Positions 1 to 15,494 of a stretch of 64,000 nucleotides of DNA are shown here, piece after piece. This stretch comes from Phytopseudomonas argentinensis (GTDB lineage Bacteria; Pseudomonadota; Gammaproteobacteria; Pseudomonadales; Pseudomonadaceae). Position 1 is the first letter of the stretch. Every line of letters starts with the position of its first letter. The notes under the pieces are model-generated. The model was not told where the DNA came from and did no database searches. It worked only from the letters and a program-made list of their open reading frames with translations. The stretch lies in contig NZ_FORC01000001.1 in the NCBI RefSeq assembly GCF_900113905.1, forward strand, positions 618,060 to 682,059, given 5' to 3'. The translations under genes and the position numbers were made by a program.

Positions 1-3
1 ATA

Positions 4-80
4 TGGCGGACTCAGGAGGATTCGAACCTCCGACCGCTCGGTTCGTAGCCGAGTACTCTATCCAGCTGAGCTATGAGTCC
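4..80 (-). tRNA. tRNA-Arg (ACG anticodon)
   Basis: Read on the minus strand, the sequence folds as a complete 77-nt tRNA. The 7-bp acceptor stem is GGACTCA/TGAGTCC, the discriminator is G and CCA is encoded (4–6). The anticodon stem CTCGG/CCGAG encloses loop CTACGAA, giving anticodon ACG, read as ICG after deamination. The T-arm GGAGGTTCGAATCCTCC is canonical. It lies 68 nt downstream of tRNA-Ser on the same strand and is probably co-transcribed with it. Confidence 0.97.
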
Positions 81-148
81 GTTGGTGTTTTTAGACCAGA
101 TCACCTCTGGTTGTTTGCCAGCCCGGTAGAACCCGGCTTGCCAAATAA

Positions 149-239
149 TGGCGGAGAAGGGGGGATTCGAACCCCCGACACCCTTTTGAGGTGTACTCCC
201 TTAGCAGGGGAGCGCCTTCGGCCACTCGGCCACCTCTCC
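149..239 (-). tRNA. tRNA-Ser (GCT anticodon)
   Basis: A 91-nt class II tRNA with a long variable arm. The acceptor stem is GGAGAGG/CTTCTCC with one G·T pair, and CCA is encoded at 149–151. The anticodon stem CTCCC/GGGAG encloses loop CTGCTAA, giving anticodon GCT (AGC/AGU serine codons). It is the first tRNA of a Ser–Arg pair that follows rsmA on the same strand, with its own promoter-like element just upstream. Confidence 0.97.
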
Positions 240-253
240 GCAACACGGGGCGC

Positions 254-281
254 ATGATAAACATGTTTTCCCCGTTTGCAA
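254..281 (-). promoter_or_regulatory. Promoter of the tRNA-Ser/tRNA-Arg pair
   Basis: On the minus strand, a -35 TTGCAA (281–276), a 16-nt spacer and a -10 TATCAT (259–254) sit just upstream of tRNA-Ser. The -10 is followed immediately by GCGCCCC, a GC-rich discriminator of the kind that gives stringent control of stable RNA promoters. The same seven bases follow the -10 of the tRNA-Val/tRNA-Asp promoter near 31,338, which supports both calls. No start site has been mapped. Confidence 0.65.
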
Positions 282-300
282 ACCAAAATTTCGAGAAAAA

Positions 301-486
301 TTAGTGGTTTGGTTCTTCGCCCTTCTCTTTCTGGATGCGCTGGTAAATCTCTTCGCGGTGAACGGCGACTTCCTTAGGCGCATTGACGCCAATGCGCACC
401 TGATTACCTTTCACACCCAACACGGTGACAGTGACTTCGTCACCCACCATCAGGGTCTCTCCGACCCGGCGAGTCAGAATCAGCAT
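301..486 (-). CDS. rsmA: RsmA/CsrA carbon storage regulator
   Basis: 61-aa RNA-binding global regulator. CsrA-family dimers bind GGA motifs in mRNA leaders and usually block translation; in pseudomonads RsmA controls secondary metabolism, motility and biofilm genes and is titrated by RsmY/Z RNAs. The protein begins [16 protein letters not shown] and keeps the [11 protein letters not shown] core and the [10 protein letters not shown] helix, full length for the family. The ribosome binding site TAAGGAG, with a second GGA directly before the ATG, gives two overlapping GGA triplets; autoregulation is an inference from this. It sits between lysC and tRNA-Ser, the usual Pseudomonas arrangement. Confidence 0.97.
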   Translation of the reverse strand: MLILTRRVGETLMVGDEVTVTVLGVKGNQVRIGVNAPKEVAVHREEIYQRIQKEKGEEPNH

Positions 487-578
487 TCCTTTCTCCTTAC
501 GGATTCAATTTCGGACAACAAGTCTGCAAACGTAGAAAGCACTAGCCAGCCCCCGTAGGAACCTGCAAGCACTCAGGT

Positions 579-608
579 ATTGACCAGCACGGACGGAAGT
601 AAAGTTCC
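579..608 (-). promoter_or_regulatory. Possible AlgU (sigma-E type) promoter upstream of rsmA
   Basis: On the minus strand GGAACTT (608–602) is a perfect extracytoplasmic-sigma -35 element. It is followed after 18 nt by TCAAT (583–579), close to the TCAAA/TCTGA -10 type. The spacer is one to two bases longer than usual, which lowers confidence. The position, about 95 bp upstream of the rsmA start, fits reports that P. aeruginosa rsmA has an AlgU-dependent promoter (known from the literature, not shown here). Confidence 0.35.
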
Positions 609-628
609 ACCAACACCAACCAAAACAA

Positions 629-656
629 CAAAAGGCGCGGATCAGCGCGCCTTTTG
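629..656 (-). terminator. Rho-independent terminator after lysC
   Basis: An 11-bp perfect stem (CAAAAGGCGCG/CGCGCCTTTTG) with a 6-nt loop lies 10 bases beyond the lysC stop. On the minus strand the stem ends in TTTTG and runs into a T-rich stretch. It separates lysC from the rsmA promoter region. Confidence 0.8.
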
Positions 657-665
657 CCGGATGCC

Positions 666-1904
666 TCAATCGCCCTGACGGGCCGGGGCATCGAGTTCGA
701 ACGCAGTGTGCAGGGCGCGCACCGCCAATTCCAGATATTTCTCTTCGATGACAACCGAGACCTTGATCTCGGAGGTGGAAATCATCTGGATGTTGATGTT
801 CTCCTTGGCCAGCGCTTCGAACATGCGGCTGGCGACACCGGCATGAGAGCGCATGCCAACGCCGACGATGGATACCTTGGCGATGTTCACGTCACCTACC
901 ACCTCGCGGGCACCGAGCTCACGCGCAGTGGCTTCCAGCACCTGCTGAGCGCTCTGGTAATCGTTGCGGTGCACGGTAAAGGTGAAATCGGTGGTGTTAT
1001 CGTGCGCGACATTCTGCACGATCATGTCGACTTCGATATTGGCAGAGCTGATCGGGCCGAGAATCTTGAACGCAACGCCCGGCAGATCAGGTACGCCACG
1101 AATGGTCAGCTTGGCCTCATCGCGATTGAAGGCGATGCCGGAAATGATCGGCTGTTCCATGGATTCCTCTTCATCAAGGGTAATGAGGGTGCCCGGGCCC
1201 TCCTGGAAGCTGTGCAGAACGCGCAGCGGGACGTTGTACTTGCCGGCGAACTCAACCGAGCGGATTTGCAGCACTTTGGAACCGAGGCTGGCCATTTCCA
1301 GCATCTCTTCGAAGGTGATCTTCTCCAGACGCTGGGCCTTGGGCACCACCCGTGGGTCGGTGGTATAGACACCATCGACATCGGTGTAAATCTGGCACTC
1401 ATCGGCCTTCAGCGCCGCCGCCAGGGCCACGCCGGTGGTATCGGAACCGCCACGGCCGAGGGTGGTGATGTTGCCCTGCTCGTCGACACCCTGGAAACCC
1501 GCGACCACGACCACGCGGCCGGCCTTCAGGTCAGCGCGAATGTTGCTGTCGTCGATGCTCAGGATGCGCGCCTTGGTGTGTGCGCTGTCGGTCAGAATGC
1601 GCACTTGGCTGCCGGTGTAGGACACCGCCGGCACGCCACGCTTGATCAACGCCATGGCCAGCAGGGCGATGGTCACCTGCTCACCGGTGGAGACCATCAC
1701 GTCGAGCTCGCGGGCTACCGGCTGGTCATCGCTGATCTGCTTGGCCAGGTCGATAAGGCGATTGGTCTCGCCGCTCATGGCGGATACCACGACGACGATG
1801 TCGTCGCCCTTCTCGCGGAATTTCTTCACCTTCTCGGCGACCTGCGCGATTCGCTCGACGGTGCCGACGGAGGTGCCGCCGAATTTCTGTACGATCAAAG
1901 CCAT
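666..1904 (-). CDS. lysC: Aspartate kinase
   Basis: 412-aa aspartokinase, catalysing ATP-dependent phosphorylation of L-aspartate, the first step toward lysine, methionine, threonine and diaminopimelate. The N-terminus carries the nucleotide-binding KFGGTSVG motif (residues 7–14). Amino-acid kinase motifs include SAMSGETNRLI and the GRGGSDTTGVALA loop near residue 155. The C-terminal ~140 residues contain two ACT domains (TIRGVPDLPGVA and SIVGVGMRSHAGVAS), where feedback inhibitors bind. GAGGCAGC lies upstream of the ATG. It follows alaS by 111 bp on the same strand and precedes rsmA, as in other Pseudomonas. Confidence 0.97.
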   Translation of the reverse strand: MALIVQKFGGTSVGTVERIAQVAEKVKKFREKGDDIVVVVSAMSGETNRLIDLAKQISDDQPVARELDVMVSTGEQVTIALLAMALIKRGVPAVSYTGSQVRILTDSAHTKARILSIDDSNIRADLKAGRVVVVAGFQGVDEQGNITTLGRGGSDTTGVALAAALKADECQIYTDVDGVYTTDPRVVPKAQRLEKITFEEMLEMASLGSKVLQIRSVEFAGKYNVPLRVLHSFQEGPGTLITLDEEESMEQPIISGIAFNRDEAKLTIRGVPDLPGVAFKILGPISSANIEVDMIVQNVAHDNTTDFTFTVHRNDYQSAQQVLEATARELGAREVVGDVNIAKVSIVGVGMRSHAGVASRMFEALAKENINIQMISTSEIKVSVVIEEKYLELAVRALHTAFELDAPARQGD

Positions 1905-2015
1905 TTCAAAGCTGCCTCAGCCCGTGAAGGGCGCCCATTAAACAGACAACACCGCACACCACCACGCTGCTCGCCGGGCTTGGCGGGCAGCGCGGTCACG
2001 CTTGAGTTAAGGGCC

Positions 2016-4640
<2,625 letters not shown>

Positions 4641-4770
4641 TGGCAATTTCCAGGAAAACAGGCGGCCACGGCAGAGCCGGCAAAAGCCCGCATTATATCG
4701 GGCTTGTCCGCGGCGGCTAGGCCATGGGCTGAATTATTTGCAGGCGGCGCGATGGCCGGAAAACCCGGGC

Positions 4771-4800
4771 TGCAGCGCCCAGGCAATACCTGGCGCTGCA
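4771..4800 (-). terminator. Possible terminator hairpin after ltaE
   Basis: TGCAGCGCC and AGG pair with CCTGGCGCTGCA across a 5-nt loop, with one bulged C, 12 bases past the ltaE stop. On the minus strand the stem is followed by GCCCGGGTTTTCC, a short T run only. It may end the arginine/ltaE transcript before alaS; the weak T tract keeps this tentative. Confidence 0.45.
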
Positions 4801-4811
4801 CGCCGGTCGAC

Positions 4812-5813
4812 TCAGGCTCGGAATGCGGCAAAGGCCTCGATCACCTGGGCCATGGCGCTGGCGTCGACATCCAGGTGGGTCACCATACGCAGGCGCGGCG
4901 CGGCGCTCAGGCGGATACCGCGCTCGGCGCAGAAGGCTTTCAGCGCCGCGGCGCGCTCGCCGACCTGCACGTAGACCATGTTGGTCTGCACCGGCTCAAC
5001 CGAATAACCCAGTTCACGCAAGCCGGCGGCCAAGGAGTCGGCATTGGCGTGATCTTCGACCAGGCGTTCGTCCTGATGCTCCAGGGCGTATAGCCCGGCC
5101 GCCGCCAGCACACCGGCCTGGCGCATGCCGCCGCCGACCATCTTGCGCAGGCGCCGGGCCTTGCCGATCAGCGCCTCGCTGCCGCACAGCACCGAACCGA
5201 CTGGCGCGCCAAGGCCCTTGGAGAGGCACACGGACACCGAGTCGAAATGCCGGGTGATCTCCCGCGCCTCGACGCCCAGCCTGACCACTGCGTTGTACAG
5301 CCGTGCGCCGTCCAGGTGCAGCGCCAGGCCTTTGTCACGGGTGAAGGCACGGGCGTCGGCCAGGTACTCCAGGGGCAGCACCTTGCCCTGCATGGTGTTT
5401 TCCAGGGCCAACAGCCGGGTACGGGCGAAATGGAAGTCGTCCTGCTTGATCGCCGCCTCGACCCGCGCCAGGTCCAGAGAGCCATCGAGTTCCATGTCCA
5501 GCGGCTGGGGCTGGATCGAACCAAGTACCGCGGCGCCACCGCCTTCGTATTTGTAGGTGTGTGCTTGCTGGCCAACGATGTATTCGTCGCCACGCTCGCA
5601 GTGGGCCATCAAGCCGAGCAGGTTACTCATGGTACCGGTCGGCACGAACAGCGCGGCCGCGAACCCCAGATCCTGGGCCAGGCGCTGCTCGAGACGGTTG
5701 ACGGTCGGGTCTTCGCCGTACACGTCATCGCCCAGCTCGGCGGCCAGCATCGCCTCGCGCATGCCGGCGGTGGGTTGGGTCACGGTGTCGCTACGCAGAT
5801 CGATGATGGGCAT
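4812..5813 (-). CDS. ltaE: Low-specificity L-threonine aldolase
   Basis: 333-aa fold-type I PLP enzyme that cleaves L-threonine or L-allo-threonine to glycine and acetaldehyde. It opens with [12 protein letters not shown], typical of the family. [10 protein letters not shown] precedes the PLP lysine in [15 protein letters not shown] (about residues 195–210), and [15 protein letters not shown] follows. ATG at 5813 is preferred to a GTG two codons upstream because AGGAG lies 5 nt before it, while the GTG overlaps that site. It is 37 bp downstream of astE and on the same strand, so it may be the last gene of the arginine operon transcript. Confidence 0.93.
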   Translation of the reverse strand: MPIIDLRSDTVTQPTAGMREAMLAAELGDDVYGEDPTVNRLEQRLAQDLGFAAALFVPTGTMSNLLGLMAHCERGDEYIVGQQAHTYKYEGGGAAVLGSIQPQPLDMELDGSLDLARVEAAIKQDDFHFARTRLLALENTMQGKVLPLEYLADARAFTRDKGLALHLDGARLYNAVVRLGVEAREITRHFDSVSVCLSKGLGAPVGSVLCGSEALIGKARRLRKMVGGGMRQAGVLAAAGLYALEHQDERLVEDHANADSLAAGLRELGYSVEPVQTNMVYVQVGERAAALKAFCAERGIRLSAAPRLRMVTHLDVDASAMAQVIEAFAAFRA

Positions 5814-5850
5814 GGGCACTCCTGTGCATGCGAGGGATGGGTTTCGGCGC

Positions 5851-6861
5851 TCACGCCAGCAGCGAAGCCTCGGCCGGCACGATGAGAATGCCGGCGCGCT
5901 GGCCGTTGTGCACCTTGGGATTGGGAAAGATGATGCGCGCGCCCTGCTCTTCCACTATCCAGCGGCTGTTGGCCAGGTCTTCGGCGAGCAGGTAACCGGG
6001 CGCCAGTTCGGTGAAGTTCTCCACGTCGGCCGGCAGGTGCAGGGTGAAAGCGTCGCTGTGCTTGATCAGCTCGCGGGCAAAGGCGAACAGTTGCAGGTGC
6101 AGGCTGGCCTGCTCGTCGATCGGCGGCTCGTTGCCTTCGATAAGCGCCTGCAGGCGCAGTTCGAGACGATCCAGATTGACCAGTTCGTTATGGCCGAACG
6201 GCCTGGCCTTGCCCAGTTCCAGGGTAAAGGCTTCGGCGCCCAGCTCGGCATAGGTATAGGCACTGAAGGTGGTCGAAGGCTTGCTCTGCAGCAGCACGGC
6301 GTCGATGCCCGCAGCCTGCAGGCGCGCGCACTCGCGGCGTGACTGGCGGCGCCCCTCGGCCCAGGGGTAGAGGGCGAACTGCTCGATGCGCGAAGCGCGG
6401 ATTGCAGTGTGCAGGTCGTAGTGCAGGCGTTCGCGGCCGGAATCGATAAAGAACGACGACACCAGGTGCTCGAGCTCGCAGGCACGCATCGCCTCGCCAC
6501 CGCTGCTCAACTCATGGCGCCCACTGAACAGACGGTTGATGTCCTGCTCGACGAAACGCTCGCCACGACGCATCGCCGCGGGGTTGCCGAACAGCAGCAG
6601 CACCCGCGCGCGGGGTTGCAGTTCGCTGCGGGCGATACGCCGCAACAGGCGGTCGAGCAACTCGATCGGCGCGGTCTCGTTGCCGTGGATGCCGGCAGAC
6701 AGCAGCAGGTCCATGCCGTTGTCGCGCCCGCAGGCCGGGGTGATTTCGAGTGCCCCCTCGGCCAGCCAGCGCAAGCGCGTGCCCTGCGGCGTCAACTGGA
6801 TCTTCGAAGCCGGCTCATGGCCAGCCAGGGTCAGTTCGAGCAGTTTGCCGAGGGCGAGCAT
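5851..6861 (-). CDS. astE: Succinylglutamate desuccinylase (AST pathway, last step)
   Basis: 336-aa zinc carboxypeptidase-like enzyme of the AstE/aspartoacylase family that releases glutamate and succinate from N-succinylglutamate. Zinc ligands are visible in [15 protein letters not shown] (His and Glu of HxxE, near residue 60) and in HYDLHTAIR (third ligand, near 150). The later [12 protein letters not shown] segment contains the catalytic Glu region. It starts 9 nt after the small protein at 6871–7155, whose TGA overlaps the Shine-Dalgarno TGAGGAA of this gene, so translation is probably coupled. The P. aeruginosa name is aruE. Confidence 0.95.
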   Translation of the reverse strand: MLALGKLLELTLAGHEPASKIQLTPQGTRLRWLAEGALEITPACGRDNGMDLLLSAGIHGNETAPIELLDRLLRRIARSELQPRARVLLLFGNPAAMRRGERFVEQDINRLFSGRHELSSGGEAMRACELEHLVSSFFIDSGRERLHYDLHTAIRASRIEQFALYPWAEGRRQSRRECARLQAAGIDAVLLQSKPSTTFSAYTYAELGAEAFTLELGKARPFGHNELVNLDRLELRLQALIEGNEPPIDEQASLHLQLFAFARELIKHSDAFTLHLPADVENFTELAPGYLLAEDLANSRWIVEEQGARIIFPNPKVHNGQRAGILIVPAEASLLA

Positions 6862-6870
6862 GGGCGTTCC

Positions 6871-7155
6871 TCAGTGATTGCAGTCCGGGCCATGGACATG
6901 GTCGTCGTCGGCACCTTCATCGGCCGGCTCCATTTCCAGCTCCAGGCTGACCAGGTTGGTGGCCAGGGGGCGCAGCAGCAGATTGGCGTACTCGGTATCA
7001 CCCTCGGCGACATCCACGCCAATCATCAGCTGGCCATTGCCGACCTGTTGAATCCACACTTCCTTGCCCTGCCACATTACGGCAAAGCGGGTGCACGAAG
7101 TTTCCAGTTGGGTGCCGTCGGCGTCTTCGAGGATCAGTTGCAGGGCGTCGCTCAT
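6871..7155 (-). CDS. Conserved small acidic protein inside the aru operon
   Basis: 94-aa protein of unknown function, strongly acidic in its C-terminal half (EMEPADEGADDD), ending in HVHGPDCNH, a His/Cys cluster that could bind metal. No signal peptide or membrane segment is evident. GGAG lies 5 nt before the ATG. It sits between astB and astE, and pseudomonads are known to carry an uncharacterised small gene at this place. A link to arginine succinylase pathway enzymes, for example metal supply for the zinc enzyme AstE, is inference only. Confidence 0.8.
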   Translation of the reverse strand: MSDALQLILEDADGTQLETSCTRFAVMWQGKEVWIQQVGNGQLMIGVDVAEGDTEYANLLLRPLATNLVSLELEMEPADEGADDDHVHGPDCNH

Positions 7156-7196
7156 GTTTACTCCAGTGTGTCATGGTGGCTCGCAGGTGAGCCGCT

Positions 7197-10015
<2,819 letters not shown>

Positions 10016-10111
10016 TCACTCCAGGCTTCACGGTTGCACAGGCCAGCGCTGGGGGATGGCCTGTTACCTGTAACGGCTGCCGCTCTGTGGCGACATACCG
10101 GTCTGCATTGT

Positions 10112-11128
10112 TCAGGTCTGCACGGCCAGGGCCACTGCGCGCACCTGATCACCGACATTCAGACGCAGGCGCCTGGCGGTCAGCGGGTCGACCACCAGGG
10201 TACCGGCGGCCATCCGCGCACGGGCCGCGGTGATGCGGCAATCCTCATGCTTGCGGTTGTGCACCAGGTACACCGGCGCATCGTCACCCGGCGTGCCGAT
10301 GGCCAGTACCAGCAGTTGGCTGTCACGGACCGCACGGATCTTTGCGGTTTCCGCCTCGATGGCCGGGCCGGCGTCGAAGATGTCGACGTAGCCCTGGTAG
10401 CTGAAGCCTTCGGACTTGAGCATCGCCAGCGCCGGCTCGGTATCCGGGTGCACCTTGCCGATCACCTCGCGCGCATCTTCGGACAGGAAGCAGGTGTACA
10501 GCGGAAAGCGCGGCATCAATTCGGCGATGAACGCCTTGTTGCCGACGCCGGTGAGGTAGTCCGCCTGGGAGAACTCCATGCGGAAGAAATGCCGGCCCAG
10601 GCATTCCCAGAACGGCGAGCGCCCTTGCTCATCCGACACGCCGCGCATCTCGGCGATGATCTTGTCGCCAAAGCGCTCGCGAAACTCGGCGATGAACAGC
10701 AGTCGCGCCTTGGACAACAGGCGCCCGTTCAACCCGGTGCGGTGATCGGCATGCAGGAACAGCGAGCACAGTTCGGAATGACCGGTCAGGTCATTGGCCA
10801 GAAACAACGTCGGCACCTGACGGTGGATACCCAGATCCTGGGACGCGCACACGGTCAGGCCGACGCGGTAGTTGTACCAGGACTCGCGCAGGCCCACCCC
10901 GCCAGCAATGGCGGAAATGCCCAGCACGCGGCCGTCGTCATCCTCGAGCACGAACATGTAGTCGCAATCGCCGCGCTCGGCTTCGCCGCTGAAGGTCTTC
11001 TCGGCACGGCCGACCCGGTAGGCCAGGCGCGCTTCATTGGCCGGCAGGGTGGTCAGGCCGGTGCCGGTGCTGCGCGCCAGGTCGATCAGTGCCGGCAGGT
11101 CACCGGCACGTACGGAGCGAACGATCAT
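10112..11128 (-). CDS. aruG: Arginine N-succinyltransferase, beta subunit
   Basis: 338-aa AstA-family subunit. The enzyme transfers succinyl from succinyl-CoA to the alpha-amino group of arginine (and ornithine), committing carbon to the AST pathway. In Pseudomonas it is a heteromer of AruF and AruG. Signature stretches are ARSTGTGLTTLPANE at the N-terminus, CSLFLHADHR and EMRGVSDEQGRSPFWE in the middle, and YQGYVDIFDAGPAIEAE. The open frame extends further upstream, but ATG at 11128 has GGAGG 4 nt before it and gives the family's MIVRSVR start. It lies 52 bp after aruF. Confidence 0.96.
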   Translation of the reverse strand: MIVRSVRAGDLPALIDLARSTGTGLTTLPANEARLAYRVGRAEKTFSGEAERGDCDYMFVLEDDDGRVLGISAIAGGVGLRESWYNYRVGLTVCASQDLGIHRQVPTLFLANDLTGHSELCSLFLHADHRTGLNGRLLSKARLLFIAEFRERFGDKIIAEMRGVSDEQGRSPFWECLGRHFFRMEFSQADYLTGVGNKAFIAELMPRFPLYTCFLSEDAREVIGKVHPDTEPALAMLKSEGFSYQGYVDIFDAGPAIEAETAKIRAVRDSQLLVLAIGTPGDDAPVYLVHNRKHEDCRITAARARMAAGTLVVDPLTARRLRLNVGDQVRAVALAVQT

Positions 11129-11180
11129 GCTGCCTCCGGGTAAAGACGGGCCAGACGGCTGGCATTCACGATGGGCAGGC

Positions 11181-12197
11181 TCATACCACCACCAGCCTGA
11201 CCTGGCCGCCTTCGGCGACACCCAGGGCTTGCGCGGTCTGCGGGTCGAGTACTGCGGGCTGGCCGGGCGCCCAGTTCAGTTGAACGACCACGGCGCGAAA
11301 ACCCTGCAGCTGCTCGTTGCTGACCAGATATGGCTGGTCACCCTCGCCGGCTGCGCCAAGCACCACCGGTACCACCGCGCTCTGGGCGATGGTGCGGATG
11401 CCCGAGGTGCGCGCGTGCAAGGTCGGGCCGCCGTCGAAGATGTCGATGTAATGATCGGTTTCGAAGCCGTCGCGCATCAGGATGTCGAAGGACACCTGGG
11501 CACGCGGGTGCACCAGGCCCATGGATTCCTGGGCGGTATCCGGCAGCAGCGGCACGTAGATCGGATAATGAGGCATCAGCTCGGCCAGGTAGGCGCGACT
11601 GCGCAGCCCGCACAGGCGCTCGGCCTCGCCGTAGCTCATGCCAAAGAAGTGGCGACCCACGGCGTCCCAGAACGGCGACTCGCCGGCGTCATCGCTCTCG
11701 CCGACGATCTCCACCACCATGGCATCGGCGAAACGTTCCGGGTGGCAGGCGGCGAACAGCAGACGCGCCCGGGAATTGAGCTCGGCCCAGACGCTGTCGA
11801 CCAGCGCGCGCTCCACATAGAAGCTGGTGAGCAGGCTGTTGCCGGTCAGGTCGTGACACAGCGACAGCACGTGGATCTTGTTGTGGATCTTCAGCTCACG
11901 GGAATTGTGAACGAAGGTCTCGTTGCGAAAGCTGTAGAACGGCTCGGAATAACCCGCCGAAGCGACGATGCCCGAACAACCGACCAGGCGGCCGGAGTCG
12001 CTGTCTTCGAGCACGAAGAAATAGCGCTCCTCGCCGTTGAAGCTGACCTCGGCGGCGAACGACGCCTCGGAGGCGGCGATCTTGTCGCGCAGGCGCTCGG
12101 CGTTGTCGGGCAGCGAGGTGACGCCCACCGGGCTGTCCGCGGCCAGGCGCTGCACTTCGGCAAGGTCGGTCATTCGCGCGGGGCGCATAACCAGCAT
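11181..12197 (-). CDS. aruF: Arginine N-succinyltransferase, alpha subunit
   Basis: 338-aa AstA-family subunit, paralogous to the neighbouring beta subunit; the two share the same block order (DSPVGVTSLPDNAERL, ESPFWDAVGRHFFGM, DHYIDIFDGGPTLHA). The pair forms the succinyltransferase that starts arginine catabolism. AAGGAG lies 7 nt before the ATG. It follows aruC after 126 bp. Tandem alpha and beta genes, rather than the single astA of enterobacteria, are a Pseudomonas trait and support the taxonomic call. Confidence 0.96.
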   Translation of the reverse strand: MLVMRPARMTDLAEVQRLAADSPVGVTSLPDNAERLRDKIAASEASFAAEVSFNGEERYFFVLEDSDSGRLVGCSGIVASAGYSEPFYSFRNETFVHNSRELKIHNKIHVLSLCHDLTGNSLLTSFYVERALVDSVWAELNSRARLLFAACHPERFADAMVVEIVGESDDAGESPFWDAVGRHFFGMSYGEAERLCGLRSRAYLAELMPHYPIYVPLLPDTAQESMGLVHPRAQVSFDILMRDGFETDHYIDIFDGGPTLHARTSGIRTIAQSAVVPVVLGAAGEGDQPYLVSNEQLQGFRAVVVQLNWAPGQPAVLDPQTAQALGVAEGGQVRLVVV

Positions 12198-12323
12198 GGT
12201 GTCACTCCTTCAGCAAGGCTCGGGCATGGCAGCCCTGGCAGCGAGAATCATCGTCCCTGAAGCCGACCGGCAAAGGCCGATGCAGCCAGTTGAGCGGGCG
12301 GCACCCAGCCGCCCATGAAAGAA

Positions 12324-13639
<1,316 letters not shown>

Positions 13640-13984
13640 ACTTCTTACAGTGGGCGCTGCTGGCCGCGGCTGGACGAAGCCCGTCCGTCGGCTGGCGAGG
13701 CGCAGTTTAAACGTTGCGGCTGCTCTGGCGCACGGGTCGACTAACATTTATCGGTACCACAGGAGCTTTCGAGTCATGCCGGATGCAGCACGAGCATGGA
13801 AATATTTTCATTTCGCGCTGTGCAGCATATTGCCAGCCCCTGGCGTGACGGTGATATCATTTTGCTCGCAGCTCGGCGCTGCACCGTGAACAGCGCCACA
13901 CTGCCGGCCCATCAAGGATCTGATGGCCTGACACAGATCTCCCTCAATGCTGTGCATCGACTCGTCCAGTCAAGGAAGCAAGAG

Positions 13985-14254
13985 ATGAACGCCAAAGAAC
14001 AACAGCTGACCGAACTGCTCACCCTCACCTCACGCAGCATCACCCATATGACCGCCGCCATGACGGCCCTGTCCTTCGATCTGCTGCGCAGCGATGACAG
14101 CGGCGTTCGCTCTGCCGCCTCGAAGATGATCACCCGCCTCGGCTCGGTGAGCCGCGAGCTGGATCAGCAATGGGTGCTGATCAGTGAATTGACCGGCGTC
14201 GAAGCGCCCAGCCGTGTGGACAGCATCGAAGAAGTGCAGCTGCACTCGGCCTGA
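13985..14254 (+). CDS. Small conserved-type protein of unknown function
   Basis: 89-aa soluble, probably helical protein (MNAKEQQLTELL…EEVQLHSA), with heptad-like runs of Leu, Thr and Met and no membrane segment. I do not recognise a domain. The ATG at 13985 has AAGGA 8 nt upstream; the frame is open further upstream (to 13796), but that part has no ribosome binding site and its composition resembles noncoding DNA. It is divergent from aruC and convergent with the nitronate monooxygenase gene. Confidence 0.6.
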   Translation: MNAKEQQLTELLTLTSRSITHMTAAMTALSFDLLRSDDSGVRSAASKMITRLGSVSRELDQQWVLISELTGVEAPSRVDSIEEVQLHSA

Positions 14255-14272
14255 GCCGCACCCCATCCCCCC

Positions 14273-14294
14273 GGGCCGACGCCGTCGTCGGCCC
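14273..14294. terminator. Hairpin between convergent genes, possible bidirectional terminator
   Basis: GGGCCGACG pairs perfectly with CGTCGGCCC across loop CCGT, between the stop of the 89-aa gene (14254) and the stop of the nitronate monooxygenase gene (14335). A T run is weak on both strands, so the assignment is tentative. Confidence 0.4.
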
Positions 14295-14334
14295 ATGCGC
14301 CTTTCCCTGACAGCGCCACCGACTGCGTACGGCC

Positions 14335-15390
14335 TTAGGCACGTGCCTCCAGGTACTCGCGCCACAACAGATCCAGCAGTTCGGCTGCCGGCATCGCTCG
14401 CGCCAGCGCCGCCCCCTGCCCAGCCCAATGGGCCGCGAACTCGGCGTTGCCGGCCTTGGCGGCCGCGGCGATCAGCTGCTTGCCGGCATCGTAGGCGATA
14501 CCAAAACCCGGCACTTCAGGATGACCGGGCGCGCCCACCTCGGCCATGAAGCGATTGACGATACCGCGCGCCGGGCGCCCGGAAATTACCGTGGTGACCT
14601 GGGTCACCTGCGCCCGCTGGCTGCTCAGCATGCGTCGGTAGGTGTCATTAGCGGCCGACTCGGGGCAGAGAATGAATGCGGTGCCCAGTTGTGCGGCGCA
14701 GGCGCCCAGGCTCATGGCCGCGGCGATGCCGGCGCCGTCCATGATGCCGCCGGCGGCGATCACCGGGCGGGACAGGTGCTTGACCAGCACCCGCACCAGG
14801 GCCAGGGTGCCGATGCCCTGGTCGCCACGCTGCGGGTCGAACACGCCGCGGTGGCCACCGGCTTCGATGCCCTGGGCGACGATGATGTCGATGCCCGCCT
14901 CCTGCGCCAGCAGGCCCTCCTCCAGCGTGGTCGCCGATGCCAGCAGAATGATGCCGGCCTTTTTCAGTGCATCGATACGCGCCTGCGAGGGCAAGCCCAG
15001 ATGAAAGCTGACGATCGGCGGCCGCTCTTCGAGCAACACCTCCAGCTGACCCTCGTCGTTCTGGAAACTGCAATAGATATCGCGGATCGAGTCAGGCGCC
15101 GGCACCCCGAACTCGGCGAAATAAGGCTGCAGATGCGTCAGCCAGGCCTGCTCCCCGGCGGGGTCGGCAACGCTGGGCCGATGGCAGAACACATTGATAT
15201 TGAAAGGCTTGCGGGTGCCCGCGCGCGTCTCCCGGATCATCTGCCGCCCCGCCTCGGCCTGCACCGCGGCGATGGAGATCGAGCCCAGCCCGCCCGCGTT
15301 GCTGACCGCCGCGGCCAGGGCCGGCGTGGCGGTGCCCGCCATGGGTGCCTGAATGATCGGAAGGTCGATACCCAAAACGGCGCAGCTCAT
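14335..15390 (-). CDS. Nitronate monooxygenase (2-nitropropane dioxygenase family)
   Basis: 351-aa FMN TIM-barrel enzyme that oxidises alkyl nitronates such as propionate-3-nitronate to the oxo acid plus nitrite or nitrate. Visible motifs are [26 protein letters not shown] at the N-terminus (flavin site, given here only by its class I pattern), [11 protein letters not shown] with the catalytic-base His region (near residue 180) and [22 protein letters not shown] for phosphate binding. GAGG lies 8 nt before the ATG. It is a single-gene unit with no obvious partner; the sugar kinase upstream is 104 bp away on the same strand. Confidence 0.88.
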   Translation of the reverse strand: MSCAVLGIDLPIIQAPMAGTATPALAAAVSNAGGLGSISIAAVQAEAGRQMIRETRAGTRKPFNINVFCHRPSVADPAGEQAWLTHLQPYFAEFGVPAPDSIRDIYCSFQNDEGQLEVLLEERPPIVSFHLGLPSQARIDALKKAGIILLASATTLEEGLLAQEAGIDIIVAQGIEAGGHRGVFDPQRGDQGIGTLALVRVLVKHLSRPVIAAGGIMDGAGIAAAMSLGACAAQLGTAFILCPESAANDTYRRMLSSQRAQVTQVTTVISGRPARGIVNRFMAEVGAPGHPEVPGFGIAYDAGKQLIAAAAKAGNAEFAAHWAGQGAALARAMPAAELLDLLWREYLEARA

Positions 15391-15494
15391 ACGGCGATCC
15401 TCAACGAAGCCTAATCAGGGAGTCCGGAAGATAGCGCAACTGGCCTCACCAGGGCCACGACGCAGATAGCCCTGGCACTGTGCGATGCAGCCAG

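Noticed and set aside
1966..1991. Hairpin between alaS and lysC as a terminator
   Set aside because: A 10-bp stem with one G·T pair is present, but no T run follows on the minus strand, so I did not list it as a terminator.
13796..13984. N-terminal extension of the 89-aa protein
   Set aside because: The extension has no ribosome binding site and unlike codon use; AAGGA precedes the ATG at 13985.
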